Assembly (NCBI GenBank): GCA_016928865.1
Contig: JAFGJX010000120.1
Coordinates: 17,268 to 81,267, forward strand
From: Spirochaetota bacterium
GTDB lineage: Bacteria; Spirochaetota; UBA4802; UBA5550
Reading direction: 5' to 3'
Length of the DNA: 64,000 bases
Part shown: piece by piece, positions 18,160 to 28,229 of the stretch
How positions within the stretch are numbered: the first letter of the stretch is position 1
Layout of the letters: the number at the start of each line of letters is the position of its first letter
The notes under the pieces: generated by a model
The model's input: the letters and a program-made list of their open reading frames with translations, nothing else
Databases searched by the model: none
What the model was told of the DNA's origin: nothing
Translations under genes and position numbers: made by a program

Positions 18160-18522
18160 GCCTCTTGTATGTGACGGATACTGGCCCGGTCAAGGAGTTT
18201 TTTCAAGGATACGAAAGGTATTTTTTTTGTTTGACGTGAAAATATTCTTGCATTATGTCGTCAAGATAACCTTTAAGTATAGGCGCGGTTTTCCTGGTGC
18301 GCCAAGGGCGTTTGCTCCGTGGTGTCCGCGACTGCCTGAAAAGCAATCTTCAGCGCCCCTTGCCCATTGGAAAAGGGAGGGAACTCCTTATCCTCCCCCG
18401 TGGACGGGGGAGGTGGCCGTAGGCCGGAGGGGGCGTTCTGACCCGGCATATTCGGTCAGGTTGTATGAGCAGATGCGCCTTCATGTTATAACTGTGATAT
18501 TTCATAATCTGGTATAGTACTT
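18160..18522. other. Intergenic gap before smc, containing a dispersed GC-rich repeat
   Basis: 363 bases without a gene. It holds the G-rich palindromic repeat listed at 18392-18436 and, at 18513-18518, a TATAGT that could be a -10 for smc, although no good -35 is seen. Nothing else recognised. Confidence 0.6.
18392..18436 (+). repeat. Dispersed GC-rich palindromic repeat, copy 1
   Basis: A nine-base stem CCTCCCCCG/CGGGGGAGG (18392-18400 and 18405-18413) is followed by T, GGCC-GTA-GGCC (18415-18425) and GGAGGGGGCG. A second copy with the same order of parts is at 59298-59341. Fragments occur at 16991-17011 and 55479-55577. All copies lie between genes. Confidence 0.75.
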
Positions 18523-21270
18523 ATGTTCCTTAAATCCATGGATTTATACGGGTTCAAGTCGTTTGCGGACAGGACCCAGATCAATTTTGAGCCCGGCATC
18601 ACGGTGATCATCGGCCCGAACGGATGCGGGAAGTCAAACGTGGTGGACGCGATCAAGTGGGTCCTGGGCGAGAAGCAGGCAAGGAACATCCGTGGCGAAA
18701 AAATGGAGGATATCATATTCGCGGGGACCGAGCAGCGAAAACAGCTCTCTCTCTCCGAGGTGTTTATCACCATCGACAATACCGGCCGGGTCCTTGATTT
18801 TGATTCGGATTCTGTTACTGTCGGCCGGCGCATATTCCGCGACGGCGAATCGGAGTATCTCATAAACAAGTCGCCGGTGCGCCTGAAGGACGTCGAGAAG
18901 CTCTTCATGGACACCGGCATCGGCAAGTCGTCCTACTCCGTCATGGAGCAGGGGAAGATGGACCTGATCCTCTCCACGAAGCCGGAAGACCGGCGGTACA
19001 TCTTCGAGGAGGCCGCCGGCATATCGAAATACAAGTTTCAGAAGAAAGAATCCCTGAAGAAGCTCACGGAGACAAGCGACAACCTTGAAAGGATCAACGA
19101 CATCATCAAGGAGATAGAGCGGGAGAAGGATTTTAAATCGAAGCAGGCCGAGACTACCAAGGTTTACCTCTCGCTTAAAGGCGAGCTGGCCGACCTCGAC
19201 ATCAAGATTAACTGCCTGCGCTACCAGGAGCTGTCGCGCAGGCAGGCGAAGATCCAGGACGATATCGAGCGGCACAACATGGAGCGAGAATCGATATCCG
19301 CGAGGGTCTCGACAACGTCAGCCGACAATGAGAAGGACGAGAAGCGGAAAAATGATATTCAGCACCAGCTCTTCGAGCTGGAGAAGCGCCTGCACGCCTA
19401 CCGCATCCGCGTCGAGGACATTGACGTCAAGACCGAGAAGAACCGGACCCTCATAGAAGAAGAGAAGACGCTCAAGAAGGGCGTTGAAGACAAGGTCGTG
19501 GAGCGGAAGAGGAACCTCGACCGTCTCCTGGAAGAAAAGAAGAAGGCCGAGCAGTCCGGGATAGAGATCGGGCGCAGGATCGAGGATGACCGGCAGAAGC
19601 TCGAGGCCTTTTTCGCGACCCGCAAGAGGAAGATCGATTCCATCCACGCCTCGCGCGACTCCATCGAGGAAAAGAAGCGGCAGATCAAGGACTCGGACGG
19701 GTCCATCAAGGAGCTCAGGGCCCGGCTCGAGGACGTTATCCGGAAGCTGGTCGACGCCATCGAGAAGCGGAAGGCTGAACTGGAGGGGTCGGAGCAGGAG
19801 CGTGTCGAGGTGCGCAGGCTCATCGATGAACGGATCGCCGCCATAGAGGAATCGCTCCGCAGGACCGCCATGGAAATCAGGGGCGGCATGGCGGAGAGCG
19901 CCCTGGCACTCCTCGCCGCGATCGACATGGCATCGCTGAAACGCGACATCCAGAAATTCGAGAGCTACGAGGACGGTTTCCGTTCGATCCTCTTCGACAA
20001 GACCGGCATCCACGCCGAGAAGGAGGGGCTGGACCGCAGGATCAGGGAGCTGATCGAGGGGATTGATCGCCTGCGGAGCGAGATTGCTTCGCTTGAGGCG
20101 TATATCCAGCATGAGCAGTCCGAGCTTGAAGACGTCAACCAGATGATCACGCGGATCGAGAAGGACCTGTCACGGAACGAAACAGAGCGCGATTGGAACG
20201 AGAAGCACCTGCAGTCGCTGGGGGCGCAGATCGTCGATTTCCGGAAGCAGATCGAGCATTACGGCGAGGAGATTGTCCGGGCGGACAGAAAGATCGAGGA
20301 GCTCACCGCCGAAATACGGGAATGGGACCAGCGCCTCGTCGAGTTTAATGAGCGGAGCGAATCCCTCCTGAAAGAGATTGCCTCGCTTACCGAGAAGCGG
20401 GTCGGAATCGAGAATACAATCCACGAGCGCAAGAACGTGGCCCGCAAGGACGAGGAAGAGCTCCAGCGCGTTGTTGATAAGATAACCAATCTCGACAAGT
20501 CGCAGGTGGAGCTGATCTTCAAGAAGAACAGCATCGAGGAGCACCTCTGGATCGAATACGAGAAGAAGATCGATGACATCAAGGATCTGAACGTCAGGGA
20601 CGCGCAGATCGATTCGCTGGTGGCGCGGAGCCAGGATCTGAAAAAGCAGATCCAGGACCTCGGCCCCATTAACAACCTCGCAATTGAGGAATACCGCAAT
20701 CTCAAGAAGCGTTTTGAATACTACATCAAGCAGAAAAAGGACATTGAAAAGGCCCGGGAGGACATTTTTACCGTTATAGAGGATATCAACCGGACTTCGA
20801 TCGAGATGTTCATGGAAACCTTCAAGAGCATTCAGAAGAATTTTTCGGACATATTCCGGCAGCTTTTCGAGGGGGGGGAGGCGACCATCCAGCTTGACGA
20901 TATGGACAATGTCCTCGAATGCGGCATCGAGATACTGATACGCCCCCCGGGAAAGAAGCTCAAAAGCATCAATCTGCTTTCCGGCGGAGAGCGGGCGCTG
21001 ACCGCCATTGCGCTTCTGTTCGCGACCTACATGGTAAAGCCATCGCCCTTCTGTTTCCTGGACGAGATTGACGCGCCACTGGACGAGCAGAATGTGGGAC
21101 GCTTCGTGAGACTGTTAAAGGAGTTTGCCCGCGGCTCGCAGTTTGTCATTGTCACGCATAACAAAAAGACGATGAGCATTGGCGAGACCCTTTATGGCGT
21201 CACCATGGAGGAGCCGGGTATTTCCAAGCTGATTTCAGTAAAAATGGACAGGATTGAAGGCGCCAATTGA
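18523..21270 (+). CDS. smc: Chromosome segregation ATPase SMC, short and without a recognisable hinge
   Basis: 915 residues against about 1150-1200 for most bacterial SMC. Both head halves are intact: Walker A GPNGCGKS (31-38), the start MFLKSMDLYGFKSFADRT, the signature LSGGE (819-823) and Walker B FLDEID (845-850). Two long coiled-coil arms run from about 170 to 810. The ~150-residue hinge with its Gly-rich dimer interface is absent. In its place, around 450-500, is a short non-coil stretch (ALALLAAIDMASLKRDIQ, then FESYEDGFRSILFDKTG). SMC entraps DNA with ScpA and ScpB, neither of which is in the window. The start matches the family although no clear ribosome-binding site precedes it. Confidence 0.9.
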   Translation: MFLKSMDLYGFKSFADRTQINFEPGITVIIGPNGCGKSNVVDAIKWVLGEKQARNIRGEKMEDIIFAGTEQRKQLSLSEVFITIDNTGRVLDFDSDSVTVGRRIFRDGESEYLINKSPVRLKDVEKLFMDTGIGKSSYSVMEQGKMDLILSTKPEDRRYIFEEAAGISKYKFQKKESLKKLTETSDNLERINDIIKEIEREKDFKSKQAETTKVYLSLKGELADLDIKINCLRYQELSRRQAKIQDDIERHNMERESISARVSTTSADNEKDEKRKNDIQHQLFELEKRLHAYRIRVEDIDVKTEKNRTLIEEEKTLKKGVEDKVVERKRNLDRLLEEKKKAEQSGIEIGRRIEDDRQKLEAFFATRKRKIDSIHASRDSIEEKKRQIKDSDGSIKELRARLEDVIRKLVDAIEKRKAELEGSEQERVEVRRLIDERIAAIEESLRRTAMEIRGGMAESALALLAAIDMASLKRDIQKFESYEDGFRSILFDKTGIHAEKEGLDRRIRELIEGIDRLRSEIASLEAYIQHEQSELEDVNQMITRIEKDLSRNETERDWNEKHLQSLGAQIVDFRKQIEHYGEEIVRADRKIEELTAEIREWDQRLVEFNERSESLLKEIASLTEKRVGIENTIHERKNVARKDEEELQRVVDKITNLDKSQVELIFKKNSIEEHLWIEYEKKIDDIKDLNVRDAQIDSLVARSQDLKKQIQDLGPINNLAIEEYRNLKKRFEYYIKQKKDIEKAREDIFTVIEDINRTSIEMFMETFKSIQKNFSDIFRQLFEGGEATIQLDDMDNVLECGIEILIRPPGKKLKSINLLSGGERALTAIALLFATYMVKPSPFCFLDEIDAPLDEQNVGRFVRLLKEFARGSQFVIVTHNKKTMSIGETLYGVTMEEPGISKLISVKMDRIEGAN

Positions 21271-21277
21271 AAATAAC

Positions 21278-21306
21278 TTGACATTTCATATATATTAATT
21301 TATATT
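21278..21306 (+). promoter_or_regulatory. Consensus sigma-70 promoter
   Basis: TTGACA at 21278-21283 and TATATT at 21301-21306 with exactly 17 bases between. It begins eight bases after the smc stop. The transcript would start near 21313, about 90 bases before the ATG at 21402. Confidence 0.8.
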
Positions 21307-21401
21307 CTTTTAAAGAGGATTCTGTGTACCTCTGTGGTCGCAGGACTCTAATGACCGCCCGGTCTAGATTCTTTCTATCGAAGCACAAAGGAAGGTGTAA
21401 A

Positions 21402-21968
21402 ATGAAAGTATCAATTGATGGAATACTTGGTACTGCCAAAAAGATCAACAGCCAGAGGGAACTGGAAGAAAACAATTCCAACAGGAAGAAAAGCGAGATA
21501 AAGACCGATTCGATCTCTATCGGCAGCAGGATCAACACGCGCCTTGATGCCATGGAGGCTGAATTCAAAGATGTTCAGTCGTCTCTTACGAGGAACCAGA
21601 TCATCAGGGACGGAATTGAGCAGTTGCGCGCCGATTACCAGAAGGGCGGACAGGAAAGCCGCGCCATTATCAACAATGTCACGTTTGACGGCAAAAAGGT
21701 CCTTACAGACTTTGATGCCGAGGCCATTACGAGCGAACTGATGGAGGCCCGGCTGGAAAATACCGCGCGCCGCATCAATGATGACGTGACCAGGCTCAAG
21801 CGGCTCCAGGTTGAGCTTGACAATATCATGGCATCAAACCTGGTGGGGCAGGACCGGCTCCAGAATATTATGACCAATATAGATTCAATCTTTTCCCGCT
21901 CCGGGATGACGAACATCGAGAGTATTTCGTCGCTCAGGCCGGATACGGTCATGAGACTTATAAAATAG
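21402..21968 (+). CDS. Hypothetical helical protein
   Basis: 188 residues from the ATG at 21402, chosen because AAAGGAAGG lies six bases upstream; the open frame extends further but runs into the promoter. The sequence is soluble and highly charged, almost entirely helical (NTRLDAMEAEFKDVQSSLTR and NDDVTRLKRLQVELDNIM look like coiled coil). It begins MKVSIDGILGTAKKIN. I do not recognise the family. A strong dedicated promoter suggests substantial expression. The N-terminal style (short motif, then helices) would fit a regulatory or chaperone-type protein, but this is not evidence of function. Confidence 0.65.
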   Translation: MKVSIDGILGTAKKINSQRELEENNSNRKKSEIKTDSISIGSRINTRLDAMEAEFKDVQSSLTRNQIIRDGIEQLRADYQKGGQESRAIINNVTFDGKKVLTDFDAEAITSELMEARLENTARRINDDVTRLKRLQVELDNIMASNLVGQDRLQNIMTNIDSIFSRSGMTNIESISSLRPDTVMRLIK

Positions 21969-22305
21969 CGTATCTGCCGGTTCACTTCCCGGCCTTTGCC
22001 CCCGCGTCCTATTCGCATACTAACATCGCCGGCGCCGGTCCGGGTGCCCGAAACTTCCATTCAGGCCCGTACTTACAGCCACGGATCAATATGCGCTTTC
22101 CCGACCGTCAAGGTGTGGGATGAATTTTTCAGGGAAAAAATAATTTTTTTTTGACAAAAAAAAGGCGTAATATTTTCTGATTCTGATATTTACTCTGCGC
22201 GAAAAAGTTGTTACTTTAGAACCAAGTGTTGTTTCTGTACGGGGTATCGATGCCTGAAAGATAGCCGCAGGACCGACCGCTATATTTTACAACCAGGGTG
22301 GGGAC
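21969..22305. other. Intergenic gap
   Basis: 337 bases. A T/A-rich tract holds TTGACA at 22151-22156, but no well-spaced -10 follows. GGTGGGG sits before the ATG at 22306. No gene or RNA recognised. Confidence 0.5.
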
Positions 22306-22667
22306 ATGGCCAGGGATTACCACGAAAAAGACTATGACGATGAAGTATATGAAGACGGCTATTACGAAGAGCATTATGAGGAAGAAGAGCTGGAGGATGA
22401 AGCCGAACTCCTAGAAGAAGAAGATGACGGGAGCATTGAAGAGGTCGATCGGGTCGATGATGAAGAGGTAGAGGCGGTGGTCGCGGAGGAGGGCGATGAG
22501 GAGGTCGCCTGGGACGAAGATGACCGGAAGAAGGTTACCGTCAGCTACGCCTGCGAAGAGTGCGACTATCGCTGGGATGACATTATCATAAAGAAGAAAG
22601 GGGTTATAGAGGATGAAGAGCCCGATGCCATCTGCCCCATGTGCGGTTCCATGAATGTAACCCTGAT

Positions 22668-22671
<4 letters not shown>
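22306..22671 (+). CDS. Highly acidic N-terminus with C-terminal zinc ribbon
   Basis: 121 residues. Of the first ~75 residues more than half are Asp or Glu, with scattered Tyr (for example [19 protein letters not shown]). The C-terminal 45 residues form a rubredoxin-like zinc ribbon with CEEC near 84-87 and CPMC near 110-113. The ribbon would bind one Zn2+. The polyanionic tail could mimic nucleic acid or recruit a basic partner. Its stop overlaps the uvrA start (ATGA at 22668-22671), so the two are translationally coupled. No named family is recognised; an RNA-polymerase- or repair-associated role is only a guess from context. Confidence 0.75.
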
Positions 22672-25508
<2,837 letters not shown>

Positions 25509-25525
25509 GAGCTGCCAAAAAAAAG

Positions 25526-25553
25526 TTGCAAATAATTCCATTCTCCCTATCAT
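25526..25553 (+). promoter_or_regulatory. Candidate promoter of the lipoprotein pair
   Basis: TTGCAA at 25526-25531 and TATCAT at 25548-25553, spaced by 16 bases, behind the uvrA stop. It would serve the genes at 25679 and 26350. Confidence 0.35.
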
Positions 25554-25678
25554 GGTTTTAATACACTATCCATCGTTTTTTCGTGCGGCAGCGCATACGG
25601 TCGTGGCTAACGATCAGTGATTGCGAACCGGCGATATTTTCTATTCTAAAGTTTGCAAAGATATTGAGGGTTACGCTT

Positions 25679-26332
25679 ATGATGTGCAAGAATGCTGGTC
25701 TGCGTGTATTGTTCTGTGTCGTTCTTTCAATGCTGTTTCTTGCCGGATGCGGATCCATCACCCGGCATGCGACGAGGGGAGATGTTGACGGCATCAGCAA
25801 GTATATCCGTGAAGGGGGCGACATCAATCTGTATGACAGGTGGGGTTGGACTCCGATCATGTGGTCTGTCTATTACGGCTATTATGACGCCGTAAAGTTA
25901 ATGCTTGAAAACGGCGCCAACCCGAACGCGCGCACGCAGAAGGATTATGGATCGATCATGAAGGACAGCACACCACTTATCATCGCTGCCTATTACGGCC
26001 AGGGCGGGATCGCCAACCTGCTTCTCAAGCGCGGGGCCAACCCGAAAAATATCAACAGGCGCGGCGAGTCAGCCTACTCGCTCGCTGAAAAATACAATTT
26101 CACCGAGATACTCGACCTGCTTGAGGGAAAGGCCACCCGGCATTATTCATGGGATAAGCGAGAGCAGGAGGATCGCGACAGGGAGGAGGGAAACCAGACC
26201 ATCCTGATGAATGACGGGAGCAAGATCGTGGGCAAGATCGTTTCCCAGACCCGTACGCATGTTACGGTCAAAACGAAATACAGCACCATGACGATCGAAA
26301 AAGACCGGATCAGCGAGATGAAATTCAAGTAG
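25679..26332 (+). CDS. Ankyrin-repeat lipoprotein
   Basis: 217 residues from the ATG at 25679 (TTGAGGG eight bases upstream; a second ATG follows at once). The signal peptide ends in the lipobox FLAGC, so the mature protein is lipid-anchored. Three to four ankyrin units follow (for example GWTPIMWSVYYGYYDAVKLML with ENGANPNAR, and TPLIIAAYYGQGG with LLLKRGANPKN). The last ~45 residues form a separate beta-rich module (ILMNDGSKIVGKIVSQ, then VKTKYSTMTIEKDRISEMKF). A related module ends the FecR-like lipoprotein at 26939. Likely a periplasmic or surface protein-binding lipoprotein. Confidence 0.85.
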   Translation: MMCKNAGLRVLFCVVLSMLFLAGCGSITRHATRGDVDGISKYIREGGDINLYDRWGWTPIMWSVYYGYYDAVKLMLENGANPNARTQKDYGSIMKDSTPLIIAAYYGQGGIANLLLKRGANPKNINRRGESAYSLAEKYNFTEILDLLEGKATRHYSWDKREQEDRDREEGNQTILMNDGSKIVGKIVSQTRTHVTVKTKYSTMTIEKDRISEMKFK

Positions 26333-26349
26333 GAAACGGGGAGGGTGTA

Positions 26350-26901
26350 ATGAAGATGTACAAGCATGCCGGAATTATTGCTATATTCGTCGCCTGTTTT
26401 ATCCTTGCCGGGTGTGGCACGATGCTGGTACAGGGGCCGATACGCTCACAAAATCAAATATGGATGTTTACCTTCGAGAAATTGAAACTGGAAACGAATG
26501 AATATTCTACCGGGAAGGATAATCCCTATTATAACGGGGATGCATATAATGTTGAATTCAGATATGATAAAAATGGAACCTTGACGATTTACACCCCCAA
26601 AGATCCGTCTGATTGCCTGCTATGGATGAAAATCACGGTTAAAAATATTGCTAAAGAAGAAAAGGAATTTGATTTTTCCAGAATACGGTTGATATCTGAT
26701 AACCGAATAGGTAAGCCTGATTTTATCTATTCGGAGGCCCCCATCTATAAAGAAGGATTTTTTCACAAAATCAAGCCCGGGGAGGATTTTACCCGGTGGC
26801 TTGTATACCTCTTTCCTGTTAACACGACTCCGTACCGGCTGGCATATGATTATATTATCAATAACAGGCTGGTTGATAAACTTGCGTTTGATATAAAATA
26901 G
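26350..26901 (+). CDS. Lipoprotein of unknown function
   Basis: 183 residues. A clean lipoprotein signal peptide ends in FILAGC. The mature protein is beta-rich, with a DUF4352-like feel (LLWMKITVKNIAKEEKEFDFSRIRLIS, then a Lys/Pro-Gly loop and WLVYLFPV), a pattern seen in Ig-like lipoproteins that bind other envelope components. No firm family. GGAGGG lies nearby upstream; it follows the ankyrin lipoprotein by 17 bases and is probably in the same transcript. Local GC is lower than in the neighbours. Confidence 0.75.
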   Translation: MKMYKHAGIIAIFVACFILAGCGTMLVQGPIRSQNQIWMFTFEKLKLETNEYSTGKDNPYYNGDAYNVEFRYDKNGTLTIYTPKDPSDCLLWMKITVKNIAKEEKEFDFSRIRLISDNRIGKPDFIYSEAPIYKEGFFHKIKPGEDFTRWLVYLFPVNTTPYRLAYDYIINNRLVDKLAFDIK

Positions 26902-26938
26902 AACTTAAAAATGATTGAGGGGCTTCGCCCACAATCTA

Positions 26939-27847
26939 TTACCGCATCCGTATCGTCTTTATGCTCCCCGTCGGCACCTGGATGACTCCGTGGACCGTGT
27001 GGATGCGCGCCACCGAGGCATTCTGATAGATGACGGCGCCTACCAGTATGGTGCCGTCATCGAGGCTAACTTCCTCGAGCTTCCGGTAGTACTGCCTGAT
27101 CGCCTTTTCTGTTTTAAGCTCGGGCGCCGGTTTTTCGGCAATCCGGCTAAACGCTTCGGCCTGTCCATCCTCGACAAAGGAACCCTCGTGAGCGGATATT
27201 TTTTGCAGCGTCGATTCCTCCCGCGTAAGCTCGTCGAGGGTATTCCTGGGAATTGCCGTTGCATCGGTTGCGGGTATGATGTCCGATACCTCTATCATTT
27301 CACCCTTCCTGACCAGGCAGGAGAGCTGGGGCCTGTTGAGCGCGGCCACGTGCACCGTTCCGCTCAGCACCTTGACGCCGGTACGGGGCCCTGCGTCCGA
27401 TCTCCCCGCATCATCGACCGATACCATGAAGGTGGTGCCCCGGACCGACGCGACCGCGGTCGGGGTCTTTACCCTGAGAGAGCCGGGCTTTGCGAGTTTT
27501 GATATGACGAGCAGGGCCCCTCCTTTTTTGGCGATGAACTCTGTTTCATCATCGCCGGCCGTCCCTGCAGGACCCATCACGGAAATAATAAATTCTGATT
27601 TTTCATAGACCCGTACAGCGGAATCCATAGGAAAAGAAAGGGTCACCATTGATTTGTCGCCGGTCAGTATTCTGTCGCCAACATGCAGGGCCGCATCGAC
27701 CGGTAAATTGTTGCCCGGGATGTTCAGGCTTACCGTCCCGACTTTATTCACAACGGTAACCGGTATTTCTGCCTTTTTTTCCTTTACGCACCCGAATGCT
27801 ATAACAACAGGAATAATTGCGGCGACTATCGCATGTTGATGGCGCAT
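26939..27847 (-). CDS. FecR-domain lipoprotein
   Basis: 302 residues with a signal peptide ending in IAFGC (Cys20). Residues about 28-180 have FecR-like features: VGTVSLN, VGDRILTGDKSMVTLSF, and the closing VKTPTAVASVRGTTFMVSV and VKVLSGTVHV. FecR domains sense or bind in the periplasm; here there is no adjacent sigma factor or receptor, so a classical iron-signalling role is not supported. The last ~40 residues are a module (LDDGTILVGAVIYQ, then IHTVHGVIQVPTGSIKTIRM) like the one at the end of the ankyrin lipoprotein. It converges on the lipoprotein gene at 26350. Confidence 0.85.
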   Translation of the reverse strand: MRHQHAIVAAIIPVVIAFGCVKEKKAEIPVTVVNKVGTVSLNIPGNNLPVDAALHVGDRILTGDKSMVTLSFPMDSAVRVYEKSEFIISVMGPAGTAGDDETEFIAKKGGALLVISKLAKPGSLRVKTPTAVASVRGTTFMVSVDDAGRSDAGPRTGVKVLSGTVHVAALNRPQLSCLVRKGEMIEVSDIIPATDATAIPRNTLDELTREESTLQKISAHEGSFVEDGQAEAFSRIAEKPAPELKTEKAIRQYYRKLEEVSLDDGTILVGAVIYQNASVARIHTVHGVIQVPTGSIKTIRMR

Positions 27848-28229
27848 GTCGTTCTCCGAAAAGCGTTATTATTTGTTATTAGAATAGTTGGGGAATCCTA
27901 TCCGGTCAAGGATATTTTACAATCGTATTCCTGTTCACAAGATAGGGGGGTAACCCACAGCGTAACTTGGATAGTTATCGGTAGCTGTCCGATAGTTATC
28001 GGTAGCTGTCCGATAGTTATCGATAGCTGTCCGATAGTTATCGGTAGCCGTCCGATAGTTATCGGTACCTGCCCGTTATCGGTTTTTATCCATACCGGAA
28101 GTGAAACCCAAAAAAACTCTTGCATTATGTCGCATTTATGTATAAAAATGCACTAATTTGTTATGTCGCTAATCAAAGGGTCAATTTTTTCAAAATTCAT
28201 CGCCTGGAGAAGTCGATAATATATCAACC
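27848..28229. other. Divergent intergenic region with a 21-bp tandem repeat
   Basis: 382 bases between divergent genes (FecR lipoprotein and TPR-NHL-VWA protein). Apart from the repeat at 27970-28083 it is AT-rich towards 28229, where promoter elements for the rightward gene probably lie. No gene is supported. Confidence 0.6.
27970..28083. repeat. Five tandem 21-bp repeats in a divergent promoter region
   Basis: The 21-base unit begins GATAGTTATCGGTAG and ends CTGTCC. Units start at 27970, 27991, 28012, 28033 and 28054, with single-base changes (for example CGATAG in unit 3, GCCGTCC in unit 4, GCCC in unit 5). A partial sixth copy follows. The unit length equals two helical turns, so identical sites would face the same side of the DNA. 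Confidence 0.9.

Noticed and set aside
19318..20112. 264-codon open frame antisense to smc
   Set aside because: Lies entirely in the coiled-coil region, where reverse frames stay open by chance.
26939..27847. Iron-signalling FecR with a sigma factor
   Set aside because: There is no ECF sigma factor or TonB receptor gene beside it; the domain alone does not show that role.
27970..28083. CRISPR array
   Set aside because: The units abut without spacers and are only 21 bases; no cas genes are in the window.
27833..28156. Open frame across the 21-bp repeats that reads as repeated heptapeptides
   Set aside because: A 21-base unit gives open frames by necessity; no ribosome-binding site or signal, and it lies in a divergent promoter region.
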